A DNA stretch of 64,000 bases from contig NZ_CP026095.1 in NCBI RefSeq assembly GCF_004006295.1, positions 2,094,001 to 2,158,000 of the forward strand. The letters are read 5' to 3'. Source of the stretch: Peribacillus asahii (lineage in GTDB: Bacteria > Bacillota > Bacilli > Bacillales > DSM-1321). The translations under genes were made by a program, and so were the position numbers. The notes beneath the pieces are model-generated. The model was not told the origin of the DNA. It did not search any database and worked only from the letters and a program-made list of their open reading frames with translations. Below, in pieces: positions 18,807 through 27,732 of this stretch (position 1 is the stretch's first letter; each line of letters starts with the position of its first letter).

Positions 18807-20384
18807 ATGGATCAATTAAAAGTTTCTTTATCTCAACAGCTACTTATTGGAGAGGCGTTAAAATGTGCTGCACATAATGTACCCGAGAGAGTCGCTTTTG
18901 TATATGGACATCAACGATTAACTTATCAAGAACTACTTAAACGTGCTTCTCATTTATCAAGATGGCTCCGAGAACAAGGAATCGGCAGGAATGACAAAGT
19001 GGGTTGTCTATTTAAAAACGGAATTCCCTTTGTAGAATTATATTTCGGGACGAGTTTAAATGGAAATGTCTTTGTTCCAGTTAATTTCCGTTTAGTTGCT
19101 AGCGAAATTGAATATATTGTAAATAACTCAGATGTGAAAATATTATTTATTGAAGAAGAATTTATTGAGACCATCCGCCCGATAATAGATAAGCTTCCGC
19201 AACTCCAAATGATTGTAATAGTAGATACTGTAGAGAAAGAACTTGATTTCGATGCTATCTCATATGAAACCATTTTTAAAAATCCTGTAGGTTATCAAAA
19301 TATAGAGATATTAAATGATGAAGATGCCCATGTCATTATCTATACATCTGGAACGACTGGAAGGCCGAAAGGAGCAGTGCTGACACATAAAAATCTTTAT
19401 ATTAATGGTATGAACAAGCTATATCATAATTCTTCACCAAAAGGAACAACACATTTAGTAATTCCTCCTCTTTTCCATATAGCAGCGTTATCTCTTTTAG
19501 TACAAAATTGTCTAACGGAAGGTACGATTGTTCTTCATCGAGAATTCGAACCCGTAAACATCCTTGAAACCATTCAAAGTGAAAAAATCAATTCGATGTT
19601 CTTAGTCCCAGCAATGTGGAACTTTTTGTTCCAAGTTCCTAATCTATTAGATTATGACTTAAGTTCAATGAAAAATTGCTCGTTGGGCGGGGCTATTTGT
19701 CCTGTTGAAATAAAGAAACGCATTATGACAGTATTTAAAAACGCTAACGTATATGAAGCTTTTGGGCAAACGGAAATGAGCCCATCTACAACCTATTTGT
19801 ATGGTGAAGATTCTCTTCGCAAGAATAAAACAGCGTCTGTTGGAAAACCATCTATTAATGTTCGAATTCGGATTGTAGATGATGAGATGAATGATGTACC
19901 TGTAGGAGAAGTCGGAGAAATTGTGTATCAAGGGCCAACTGTGATGAAGGAATACTATAAAAATATTGAAGCAACGAAAGAAGCTTTTAAAGGGGGATGG
20001 TTCCATAGCGGTGATTTAGTTCGGATGGATGAAGATGGCTATATTTATGTAGTCGATCGTAAAAAGGACATGATTATTAGCGGTGGCGAAAATATTTATC
20101 CTAAAGAACTTGAAGAAGTGCTCTATCGTCATCCCGACATTTTAGAAGCGGCTGTAATCGGCATTCCAGATTCAAGATGGGGAGAAACGGTTAAAGCATA
20201 CATTGTATTAAAACCTGGAAAGCAATTAACGAAAGAACAAGTTATTGAATTTTGTAAGCAGCATATCGCCTCCTACAAGAAACCACGAATAATCGAATTT
20301 ATAGATTCCCTTCCAAGAAATGCAGCCGGCAAAGTATTAAAAACGGTTTTACGCTCAAATGCTCAAGAAAATAAGGTTCATTAA
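18807..20384 (+). CDS. Acyl-CoA ligase (AMP-forming), copy A
   Basis: A 525-residue ANL-superfamily ligase that activates a carboxylic acid to its CoA ester through an acyl-adenylate. The ATP-binding P-loop YTSGTTGRPKGAVLTH lies near residue 178, the EAFGQTEMSP motif near 320, the hinge region GDLVRMDEDGYIYVVDRKKD near 405, and the catalytic lysine in PRNAAGKVLK near the C-terminus. The ATG follows GAAAGGGG. It is flanked by a terminator upstream and the next dehydrogenase gene 190 bp downstream. Medium-chain or cyclic acids are common substrates of this type. It offers an ATP-driven entry to the pathway besides the CoA-transferases. Confidence 0.92.
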   Translation: MDQLKVSLSQQLLIGEALKCAAHNVPERVAFVYGHQRLTYQELLKRASHLSRWLREQGIGRNDKVGCLFKNGIPFVELYFGTSLNGNVFVPVNFRLVASEIEYIVNNSDVKILFIEEEFIETIRPIIDKLPQLQMIVIVDTVEKELDFDAISYETIFKNPVGYQNIEILNDEDAHVIIYTSGTTGRPKGAVLTHKNLYINGMNKLYHNSSPKGTTHLVIPPLFHIAALSLLVQNCLTEGTIVLHREFEPVNILETIQSEKINSMFLVPAMWNFLFQVPNLLDYDLSSMKNCSLGGAICPVEIKKRIMTVFKNANVYEAFGQTEMSPSTTYLYGEDSLRKNKTASVGKPSINVRIRIVDDEMNDVPVGEVGEIVYQGPTVMKEYYKNIEATKEAFKGGWFHSGDLVRMDEDGYIYVVDRKKDMIISGGENIYPKELEEVLYRHPDILEAAVIGIPDSRWGETVKAYIVLKPGKQLTKEQVIEFCKQHIASYKKPRIIEFIDSLPRNAAGKVLKTVLRSNAQENKVH

Positions 20385-20574
20385 GAAAATAGTTGAAAGA
20401 ACCAACGAAAGCCAATTTTATCTAAGGCTATTTTTTACCTATCCTTGTCCATCATAATTGGTCCTTTTTAGTGGGGGGAATAGGGAATCACCTGTCATCC
20501 CATTATAAAGGGCTTTTTTATGACTTGTTCATTGATCCAAAAAAATAAATGATTTATAAAACGGAGGGAAACAA

Positions 20575-21753
20575 ATGCCAAATACTGCTGTATATGATAT
20601 TCAAAAAACAAATCGTCCTTATTTCACGGAAGAACATATTATGTTTCAAGACTCTTTAAGGAGGTTTTTAGAAAAAGAAGCTGTTCCTTTTTTTGAACAA
20701 TGGGAAAAAGAAAGAATAGTCCCTCGAACGTTATGGAGAAAACTAGGTGAAAATGGATTTTTGTGTCCAGAAGTAAGTGAAGATTACGGCGGTGTCGGTG
20801 GAGATTTTGGTTTATCTATTATTCTATCTGAAGAATTAGGTCGAGTCGGGGCGGGGCTTTCTGGAATGGGAACACATAGTAATATCGTTGTCACTTATTT
20901 ACATTCTTTTGGAACAGATGAACAAAAACAAAAGTATCTCCCTGGTTGTGTAAGCGGGGACATCATAACAGCTATTGCTATGACAGAACCGGGAGCGGGT
21001 TCAGATTTAGCTAATATTCGTACAACTGCTATTAAAGATGGTGATGATTATATTATTAATGGTCAGAAAACGTTTATTACAAATGGAATTCTCTCTGATT
21101 TAATCATTGTAGCCTGTAAAACGGATCCGCAAGCAAGTCCTCCGCATAAAGGGGTTAGTTTATTTTTAGTAGAAAGAGACACGCCAGGATTTTCAAGAGG
21201 AAGAAAATTAGACAAAGTCGGCATGCATTCTCAGGATACGGCTGAACTTATTTTCGAGGATGTTAAAGTCCCTGCTGCTAATTTGCTTGGTGAGGAAGGG
21301 CGAGGTTTTAAATATTTAATGGCTAAATTGCAGCAGGAACGTATTTTAGCAGCAATTGGAGGTCAGGTGGCTGCTGAAGATATGTTAGAGTTAACCCTCC
21401 AGTATGTGAAAGAAAGAGAGGCCTTCGGCAAGCCAATCAGTAAGTTTCAGAATACCCAATTTACTCTAGCTGAAATAGCAACAGAAGTTCAGGTAGGGCG
21501 CACATTTATTGACCAGTTGGTTGTCAGACACCAAAACGGTGATGATATTGTGACAGAAGTTTCTATGGCGAAATGGTGGATTACGGATATGGCAAGAAGA
21601 ATTTCTTCTCAATGTATGCAGCTGCACGGGGGATATGGGTATATGGAAGAATATAAAGTGGCTCGTCGTTATAGAGATATTGCCGTTTTTCCGATTTTTG
21701 CAGGAACAAATGAAATTATGAAAGTGATTATTGCGAAAAAAATGGGACTATAA
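20575..21753 (+). CDS. Acyl-CoA dehydrogenase, LCAD/IVD-like, copy B
   Basis: A 392-residue dehydrogenase closely related to those at 15707 and 30336. The signatures AMTEPGAGSDLANI and QLHGGYGYMEEYKVARRYRD are intact. Glu255 in LQQERIL is the expected catalytic base and the alternative YEGT position reads IFAGTNE. The ATG follows AACGGAGGG. The gene stands alone: 190 bp separate it from the ligase and a strong terminator follows. Carrying three near-identical dehydrogenases under separate control suggests recent expansion, with each copy perhaps serving a different chain length or inducer. Chain-length preference cannot be read from the sequence. Confidence 0.93.
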   Translation: MPNTAVYDIQKTNRPYFTEEHIMFQDSLRRFLEKEAVPFFEQWEKERIVPRTLWRKLGENGFLCPEVSEDYGGVGGDFGLSIILSEELGRVGAGLSGMGTHSNIVVTYLHSFGTDEQKQKYLPGCVSGDIITAIAMTEPGAGSDLANIRTTAIKDGDDYIINGQKTFITNGILSDLIIVACKTDPQASPPHKGVSLFLVERDTPGFSRGRKLDKVGMHSQDTAELIFEDVKVPAANLLGEEGRGFKYLMAKLQQERILAAIGGQVAAEDMLELTLQYVKEREAFGKPISKFQNTQFTLAEIATEVQVGRTFIDQLVVRHQNGDDIVTEVSMAKWWITDMARRISSQCMQLHGGYGYMEEYKVARRYRDIAVFPIFAGTNEIMKVIIAKKMGL

Positions 21754-21775
21754 CAAGTTAGTTTAGCTACTTCTT

Positions 21776-21805
21776 AAAACACCGCTGAATATCAGTGGTG
21801 TTTTT
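21776..21805 (+). terminator. Terminator after acyl-CoA dehydrogenase B
   Basis: AAAACACCGCTG at 21776-21787 pairs with 21793-21804 (loop AATAT), then T run. Confidence 0.88.
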
Positions 21806-21806
21806 G

Positions 21807-21835
21807 TTGACAAAAAAAGTTTTTATATATAAAAT
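21807..21835 (+). promoter_or_regulatory. Sigma-A promoter for the second IclR gene
   Basis: TTGACA at 21807-21812, 17-base spacer, TAAAAT at 21830-21835, 23 bp before the start codon. Strong match with optimal spacing. Confidence 0.7.
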
Positions 21836-21857
21836 AATAATCAAGAGGTGTAAATAA

Positions 21858-22640
21858 ATGGAAAATGCTAAAACTAAGGAAAAAAAGAAATATTCAGTAC
21901 CAGCATTGGAAAATGCCTTTGGAATACTAAAGTTGCTCAGTCGTAAACGTTTTAGTGAAAGCACTGTAACGGAGATTGCTAATGCATTATCATTGAGTCC
22001 AGCCACTTGTTACAGAATTTTACAAAGTTTGGAAAATCTTTCGATTGTTCGATATTTAGAGGATAAAAAAAGATATACGCTAGGTCCATATCTTGTTGTT
22101 TTAGGAGAAAGAGCAAAGGAACATTTAGATTATATCTCTGTCATTATGCCTTATCTAGAAGACTTAACGAGACAAACCGGCATGACTTCGATTCTAGTTA
22201 ATAAAATTGGTGAAGAAAAATTAGCGATTATAGCAAAATCAGAAGCTAGTGATTTTGGAGTAAGTGTATCAGTAGGAAGACATTTTTCAATTACTGACGG
22301 TTCATTTGGAATGTGCTTTCTAGCATATATGGATAAGGAATTACGAGAATATTATTTAAAACAAGCTCAAGGCTTAAAGTCATTTTCAGAAGAGGACTTA
22401 CAACTAATCGAAAGAGATATTGAGAATCTAAAGAAAAATGGGTATGCGATTACTTATGGAGAGTATATAAAAGGGTTATGTGGCATAGCCGCTCCAATCT
22501 TTGATACTAGAAATAAAGTTGAAATGTCCATAGAGTTAATTGGTTTTACTTCTCAATTTGAGAAAGAAGATCTTCATGTAAAAGGCAAGCTAATGAAAGA
22601 AGTAGCTGATGAAATCAGTAGAAGAATTAGGAGCTTTTAA
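21858..22640 (+). CDS. IclR-family regulator of the main catabolic operon (probable)
   Basis: A 260-residue IclR protein. The winged helix occupies about residues 15-75 (VTEIANALSLSPATCYRIL) and an effector domain follows, ending with the characteristic GLCGIAAPIFD stretch. It has its own consensus sigma-A promoter and a GAGGTG ribosome binding site, and lies immediately before the 17-kb operon beginning at 22759, transcribed in the same direction. That position makes it the likely pathway-specific regulator, responding to a CoA ester or free acid. Its effector domain differs from the IclR at 51-833, so the two probably sense different ligands. Role is inferred from position. Confidence 0.92.
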   Translation: MENAKTKEKKKYSVPALENAFGILKLLSRKRFSESTVTEIANALSLSPATCYRILQSLENLSIVRYLEDKKRYTLGPYLVVLGERAKEHLDYISVIMPYLEDLTRQTGMTSILVNKIGEEKLAIIAKSEASDFGVSVSVGRHFSITDGSFGMCFLAYMDKELREYYLKQAQGLKSFSEEDLQLIERDIENLKKNGYAITYGEYIKGLCGIAAPIFDTRNKVEMSIELIGFTSQFEKEDLHVKGKLMKEVADEISRRIRSF

Positions 22641-22647
22641 TCACTGT

Positions 22648-22661
22648 TGTAAGCGTATCCA
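22648..22661 (+). promoter_or_regulatory. cre-like CcpA site before the main operon
   Basis: TGTAAGCGTATCCA matches 12 of 14 positions of TGWAANCGNTNWCA, in the short gap between the IclR gene and the racemase gene. Confidence 0.38.
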
Positions 22662-22758
22662 ATACTATTATAAAGTAACTCAATAAAAAATCTCAATTGT
22701 TAAATCCCCTTTTATAAGATTAAAAGGCTAAAAATATTTTTAAAAAAGGAGTAATAAT

Positions 22759-23958
22759 GTGGGAGCACTTAACGGAGTTAAAGTATTAGATTTATCAAGG
22801 CTACTTCCAGGACCTTATTGTTCATTGATAATGGCAGACTACGGGGCAGAAGTTATTAAGATTGAAGAACCAGGGCAAGGAGATTATATACGCTGGAGAA
22901 AGCCGGCCATTGAAGAAATTGGGGCCAGACATTTAACGGTAAATCGAAATAAAAAAAGTATTGAATTAAACCTTAAGACTGAAGAAGGCAAAGCGATTTT
23001 CAAGAAAATGGCTGAAAGCGCGGATGTTATTTTAGAAAGCTTTCGTCCAGGGGTCATGGATCGATTAGGTATCGGTTATGATGAAATTTCCAAGATTAAT
23101 GAAGGAATTGTGTATTGTTCGTTAACAGGGTATGGACAAACTGGTCCTTATCGCCGCTTACCTGGACATGATATCAATTATATCGGTTACAGCGGCATAT
23201 TAGGTTTGATTGGTGAGAAGGATGGAAAGCCAGTTGTTCCAGGGGTCCAAATTGCTGATTTAGGCGGAGGGGCATTAATGGCGCTATCCGGCATTATGAT
23301 GGCACTTTTTCATAAAGAAAAAACCGGAAAGGGTCAATATGTGGATATATCGATGCTAGATGGCGCTGTTACATGGTTATATGCGGCACTCTCAGATTAT
23401 TTTGCTTCAGGTTCTATTCCAGAAAGAGGGAAAACTCGTTTGGATGGCCACTTTGCTTTTTACAATGTCTACGAAACGAAAGATCAGAAATATCTTTCAG
23501 TTGGAGCATCCGAAAAGAAATTTTGGAAAGAAATTTGCGAATTAGTCGGAAAGCCTGAGTGGATTGAACTCCATGAAGGACCCGAAGACGTTCAAGAACA
23601 ATTAAAGAAAGATATGAGTGAATTATTTAAACAAAGAAATCAGCAAGAATGGCTGGATTTATTACAAACAAAAGATACATGTGTGGGACCTGTTTATAAT
23701 ATCGATGAAATCTTTTCAGATTCTCAAATTATTGAGAGAGAGTTATTTACTGAAATGAATCACCCTGTAGCGGGAATGATTAAGCAAATTGGATTCCCTA
23801 TTAAATTTTCACATACGCCAGGAAAAATTCATTCTCATGCACCGATTCTTGGAGAGCATACCGAGGAAATTTTATCGGCATTAAATTACTCTAGAGCTAA
23901 CATTGATGATTTTAGAAGTAAAGGAGTAATTGGTACTCATACGCCAGTTGGAAATTGA
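22759..23958 (+). CDS. Alpha-methylacyl-CoA racemase-type CaiB protein, copy A
   Basis: A 399-residue member of the CaiB/BaiF superfamily whose active site matches alpha-methylacyl-CoA racemases rather than transferases. GHDINY gives His137 with Asp138, IADLGGG gives Asp167, and GASEKKFW gives Glu252; equivalents of these residues exchange the alpha proton in mycobacterial MCR. Racemases convert (2R)- into (2S)-methylacyl-CoA so that a stereospecific dehydrogenase can act. The start is GTG at 22759 behind AAAAGGAG; an overlapping ATG two bases earlier is out of frame. It is the first gene of a 16-gene operon. A CoA-transferase role cannot be excluded without assay. Confidence 0.88.
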   Translation: MGALNGVKVLDLSRLLPGPYCSLIMADYGAEVIKIEEPGQGDYIRWRKPAIEEIGARHLTVNRNKKSIELNLKTEEGKAIFKKMAESADVILESFRPGVMDRLGIGYDEISKINEGIVYCSLTGYGQTGPYRRLPGHDINYIGYSGILGLIGEKDGKPVVPGVQIADLGGGALMALSGIMMALFHKEKTGKGQYVDISMLDGAVTWLYAALSDYFASGSIPERGKTRLDGHFAFYNVYETKDQKYLSVGASEKKFWKEICELVGKPEWIELHEGPEDVQEQLKKDMSELFKQRNQQEWLDLLQTKDTCVGPVYNIDEIFSDSQIIERELFTEMNHPVAGMIKQIGFPIKFSHTPGKIHSHAPILGEHTEEILSALNYSRANIDDFRSKGVIGTHTPVGN

Positions 23959-24018
23959 AATATCTGAAAATTAAAAAAGTATTGTGAGTTTTAATGTGAA
24001 TGAGGAGGAAAGACAGTT

Positions 24019-24801
24019 ATGGCATTTGTTGAATGGAAAAGAGTTGGAGAAACAGGTACGATTGCGGAAATTGTTTTAAGCCGTCCAGAAGCGAGAAACG
24101 CATTTAACTCAGAAATGGCTGAACAAATTCTCGGAATTTTTCAAACGATAGCAAAAAGCGATGTTAGAGTTGTTTTGCTTACCTCTTCCAATCCAAAATC
24201 CTTTTGCTCTGGAGCTGATTTAAAAGAACGAAATAATATGACAGAAACAGAATGGCGTACGCAACATCAACTATTTCAAAATATGTTTAATAGTATACAA
24301 GATTTAAAACAACCTGTAATAGCTGTAGTCGATGGATATGCGCTAGCCGGAGGATTTGAAATGATTTTAAACTGCGACATGATCGTAGCTGCAGAAACCG
24401 CAACCTTTGGTTTACCTGAAGTAACACGAGGAATTATGCCTGGCGGCGGCGGTACAAGGCTACTATCTAAACGTATCGGAGTTCATCGAGCGAAAGAGTG
24501 GGTATGTACAGGGAAAATGGTTTCTGGTGTAGAAGCTGATCGAGCGGGACTTGTGAATATTCTAGCAAAATCAAGTGATATACGAGAAAAGGCGCTAGCG
24601 TTGGCGGATAAAATCTCTAGTAATGCCCCGCTGGCTGTTCAAAATTGTAAAGCAGCTGTAGATGAAATATTCGGAATGCCAAATGAAGAGGCAAGAAAAA
24701 TAGAAATAGACTATTACAACCGTTGTATTAATACGGAAGATCGATTGGAAGGAGTTCGTGCTTTTGTAGAAAAGCGTTCACCACAGTTTGTCGGTAAATG
24801 A
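24019..24801 (+). CDS. AUH-like enoyl-CoA/3-methylglutaconyl-CoA hydratase
   Basis: A 260-residue crotonase. Both catalytic glutamates are present, Glu114 (GGFEM) and Glu134 (GLPEV), so hydration is expected. The FCSGADLKER stretch and the C-terminal EDRLEGVRAFVEKR closely resemble human AUH, the 3-methylglutaconyl-CoA hydratase of leucine breakdown. An HMG-CoA lyase gene lies three genes downstream, which supports that assignment: the hydratase would make HMG-CoA and the lyase would split it. No biotin-dependent methylcrotonyl-CoA carboxylase is present, so the methylglutaconyl-CoA must come from elsewhere. ATG follows GAGGAGG. A general enoyl-CoA hydratase role is the alternative. Confidence 0.87.
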   Translation: MAFVEWKRVGETGTIAEIVLSRPEARNAFNSEMAEQILGIFQTIAKSDVRVVLLTSSNPKSFCSGADLKERNNMTETEWRTQHQLFQNMFNSIQDLKQPVIAVVDGYALAGGFEMILNCDMIVAAETATFGLPEVTRGIMPGGGGTRLLSKRIGVHRAKEWVCTGKMVSGVEADRAGLVNILAKSSDIREKALALADKISSNAPLAVQNCKAAVDEIFGMPNEEARKIEIDYYNRCINTEDRLEGVRAFVEKRSPQFVGK

Positions 24802-24841
24802 TTTAGTACATTATAAATCTATAAAGGTAGGAAGTGAAGAC

Positions 24842-25618
24842 ATGATTTATGAAAATATTGATGTAACAATTGAAAATGGAATTTGTACGGTTAAGCTAAA
24901 TCGCCCGGAAGTTAGAAATGCACTAGGATTGGAAATGCGGGAAGAGTTAAAAGATTTTTTCACTTCTGTTAAACAGAATGATGAAGTAAAAGTCATCGTT
25001 TTAACGGGTGAAGGGAAAGCGTTCTCAGCTGGGGGTGATTTAAGCGCATTAAAAGAAGTAGATGCTGTTTCAGGTAGAAAGAGACTGCAAGCGGGACATG
25101 AAATGATTCATTCCATAGTGAATTTAGAAAAGCCTGTTATTGCAGCAATCAATGGTGTTGCCGCAGGAGCGGGAGTCAGTTTAGCGGTAGCTTGTGACAT
25201 GGTTATAGCCAGCCGTTCCGCTGCTTTTATCCAAAGTTTTGCAAAGGTAGGATTAATACCTGACCTTGGAGCAATTCATTTTTTACCGAAACTAATAGGG
25301 CGTCATCGTGCATTAGAGCTTATGTTTTTAGGAGAAAAAGTATCTGCTGAACAGGCACAAAATATTGGTATGATCAATCGTGTTGTTGAAGATGAACGAT
25401 TAATGGATGAAGTACATGCTTTAGCCTTACAGCTTGTAGAAGGACCAGATATGGCATTAGGGTTTATGAAGAAGTTGGTTAATCGTAGTGTTCTAGCAGA
25501 TCTTGATGAAACGCTAGAATTGGAAGGGTTTGCACAAGCTATGTGTTTTGAATCAAAGGATTTCAAAGAAGGTGTTCAGGCTTTTTTTGAAAAACGTAAA
25601 CCTGTGTTTAATCAATAA
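24842..25618 (+). CDS. Crotonase-family isomerase (PaaG/ECI-like)
   Basis: A 258-residue crotonase lacking both hydratase glutamates: the equivalent positions are Ser113 (GAGVSLA) and Phe133. Asp141 in LIPDLGA is retained, as in PaaG and enoyl-CoA isomerases, where an acidic residue there moves a proton and shifts a double bond. I therefore call an isomerase rather than a hydratase. ATG at 24842 is chosen over an upstream TTG because GTAGGAAGTGA precedes it. It lies 40 bp after the AUH-like gene. It could shift double bonds in unsaturated isoprenoid-type acids ahead of beta-oxidation. Confidence 0.85.
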   Translation: MIYENIDVTIENGICTVKLNRPEVRNALGLEMREELKDFFTSVKQNDEVKVIVLTGEGKAFSAGGDLSALKEVDAVSGRKRLQAGHEMIHSIVNLEKPVIAAINGVAAGAGVSLAVACDMVIASRSAAFIQSFAKVGLIPDLGAIHFLPKLIGRHRALELMFLGEKVSAEQAQNIGMINRVVEDERLMDEVHALALQLVEGPDMALGFMKKLVNRSVLADLDETLELEGFAQAMCFESKDFKEGVQAFFEKRKPVFNQ

Positions 25619-25648
25619 AAATACATGATTATTGAGGAGGTACTACAT

Positions 25649-26824
25649 ATGACTAGTACAAGTGTAAAAGAAAATGTTCAATTTCATGAAGAATTAAGAC
25701 AAAGTGTTCGCAATGTTTGCAGCCAATTCCCAGATTCCTATTGGAGAGAGTTAGACGCCAAATTAGCTTATCCTGAAGAATTCGTTAACGAGATTACAAG
25801 AAACGGATTTTTAGCGGCTCTTATTCCGGAAGAGTATGGCGGTTCTGGTCTTGGAATTACAGAAGCTTCTATTATATTAGAAGAAATCAATCGTTCAGGA
25901 GGCAATGCAGGAGCTTGTCATGCTCAAATGTATACAATGGGTACATTGCTTCGTCACGGAAGCGCAGAACAAAAAGCGAAATATTTACCTAAAATTGCAG
26001 ATGGCTCTCTTAGATTACAAGCATTTGGTGTAACAGAACCAAATACGGGGACAGATACAACAAAATTAAAAACATTTGCAGAACGTAAAGGTGATAAATA
26101 TATTGTGAATGGACAAAAAGTCTTTATCTCACGCGCAGAACATTCTGACTTGATGATTTTATTAGTTCGTACAACCCCAATTGAACAAGTGAAAAAGAAG
26201 ACAGAAGGCTTATCGGTTTTACTAGTGGATCTTAAAGAAGCTATTGGAAACGGCCTTACAATTCGTCCGCTTCGTACGATGATGAACCATGCTACTACTG
26301 AGCTATTTATAGAAGATTTAGAAGTTCCAGTTGAAAACCTTATCGGAGAAGAAGGGAAAGGCTTTAAGTATATTTTAGATGGTATGAATGCAGAACGTAT
26401 ATTAATTGCGGCAGAATGTATTGGTGATGGTCGCTGGTTCATCGAGCGTGCAACTAATTATGCAAATGAACGAATCGTTTTCAGTCGACAAATCGGGCAA
26501 AACCAAGGGGTACAATTTCCAATTGCTCGAGCACATGTAAATATTGAAGCGGCAGATCTTATGCGCTTTAAAGCAGCAGAGCTATTTGATTCAGGTGAAA
26601 AATGTGCAGCGGAGGCTAATATGTCAAAACTTCTTGCCGCAGACGCTTCATGGGAAGCGGCAAACGTTGCCCTGCAAACACATGGTGGTTTTGGATTTGC
26701 GGAAGAGTATGATGTAGAACGCAAATTTAAAGAAACTAGATTATATCAGGTAGCTCCTATCTCAACGAATTTAATACTTTCTTATGTTGCAGAGCACGTG
26801 CTAGGGTTGCCAAGGTCGTATTAA
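25649..26824 (+). CDS. Acyl-CoA dehydrogenase, diverged type
   Basis: A 391-residue acyl-CoA dehydrogenase clearly different from the three LCAD-like copies. The signature GVTEPNTGTDTTKL lies near 127 and the probable catalytic base is Glu249 in NAERIL, the isovaleryl-CoA dehydrogenase position. The C-terminal region reads THGGFGFAEEY and YQVAPISTNL, with no YEGT glutamate. ATG at 25649 follows GAGGAGGT. A truncated, mutated copy of its first 45 codons lies at 40176, showing that the gene was once involved in a duplication. It sits directly before HMG-CoA lyase, so it may supply the enoyl-CoA for the AUH-like hydratase. Confidence 0.92.
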   Translation: MTSTSVKENVQFHEELRQSVRNVCSQFPDSYWRELDAKLAYPEEFVNEITRNGFLAALIPEEYGGSGLGITEASIILEEINRSGGNAGACHAQMYTMGTLLRHGSAEQKAKYLPKIADGSLRLQAFGVTEPNTGTDTTKLKTFAERKGDKYIVNGQKVFISRAEHSDLMILLVRTTPIEQVKKKTEGLSVLLVDLKEAIGNGLTIRPLRTMMNHATTELFIEDLEVPVENLIGEEGKGFKYILDGMNAERILIAAECIGDGRWFIERATNYANERIVFSRQIGQNQGVQFPIARAHVNIEAADLMRFKAAELFDSGEKCAAEANMSKLLAADASWEAANVALQTHGGFGFAEEYDVERKFKETRLYQVAPISTNLILSYVAEHVLGLPRSY

Positions 26825-26841
26825 TTTAGGGAGATGATCCT

Positions 26842-27702
26842 TTGTTTATTCCTAAGGAAGTTGAAATTATTGAAGTTGGACCACGTGATGGTTTGCAAAA
26901 CGAACCGCTAGCTATATCGACAGAACAAAAAAAGGAACTAATTGCAAGGCTCGCTAAAGCAGGATTTTCGCGCATGGAAACAACATCCTTTGTACATCCG
27001 AAGTGGGTTCCGCAAATGGCTGATTGTGAAGAAATTGCTCGTTATTGTAATGAGCTTGGGATTACCTATATCGCTCTAACTCCAAATATGAAAGCCTTGG
27101 AGAGAGCGATTGCTGCAACAGTCCCGCAAATGGCCGTTTTTATCGGAGCAAGTTCTGAATTTAATAAAAAGAATATTAATAAAACGACTTCAGAATCTTT
27201 GGCTGAATGCGAGCCGATGTTTGCTAGAGCAAAGCAAGAAGGGATGTTCATTCGTGCTTATATATCGATGGCCTTCACGTGTCCATTCCAAGGTGAAGTG
27301 ACATTTGATGAAGTGAAATATGTTTGCGATCGCTTTATACAGCTTGGGGCAGATGAAATTGATGTAGGAGATACGAATGGGCAAGCAGATCCAAAGATGG
27401 TGTATGAGCGTTTTTCTAGATTGCAAGATTTATATCCCGATACTACGTTTGTTGGACATTTCCATGATACAGAAAAAATGGCGCTAGCAAATGTAATTGC
27501 TGCCATACAAGCAGGGATTACAAAATTTGATAGTTCCGTTGGAGGTCTTGGCGGTTGTCCCTATTCTCCAGGAGCAACGGGTAATGTTGCAACAGAGGAA
27601 TTAGTAAATATGCTTATACGAATGGGATGCGAAACCAATCTTAATTTCGATGAACTAGTAAAAGCGAGTCCTTTTGCTAAAAGCCTTTCAAGTCGAATAT
27701 AA
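26842..27702 (+). CDS. Hydroxymethylglutaryl-CoA lyase
   Basis: A 286-residue DRE-TIM protein of the length of bacterial HMG-CoA lyases. The N-terminal EIIEVGPRDGLQNE motif, metal-binding VGHFHDTEKMALAN and the catalytic-cysteine loop GGLGGCPYSPGATGN near residue 235 are all present. It cleaves 3-hydroxy-3-methylglutaryl-CoA into acetyl-CoA and acetoacetate. The start is TTG after AGGGAGATGA, 17 bp beyond the dehydrogenase stop. With the AUH-like hydratase two genes earlier it provides a route for a 3-methyl-branched C6 unit, while the following thiolase and CoA-transferase can process acetoacetate. Function is well supported. Confidence 0.93.
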   Translation: MFIPKEVEIIEVGPRDGLQNEPLAISTEQKKELIARLAKAGFSRMETTSFVHPKWVPQMADCEEIARYCNELGITYIALTPNMKALERAIAATVPQMAVFIGASSEFNKKNINKTTSESLAECEPMFARAKQEGMFIRAYISMAFTCPFQGEVTFDEVKYVCDRFIQLGADEIDVGDTNGQADPKMVYERFSRLQDLYPDTTFVGHFHDTEKMALANVIAAIQAGITKFDSSVGGLGGCPYSPGATGNVATEELVNMLIRMGCETNLNFDELVKASPFAKSLSSRI

Positions 27703-27732
27703 ACTATAAAGATAAGAATAGGAGAACTTAAT

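Noticed and set aside
25954..26442. 162-codon open frame on the minus strand inside the dehydrogenase gene
   Set aside because: Antisense to a clearly functional gene, with no ribosome binding site or known domain.
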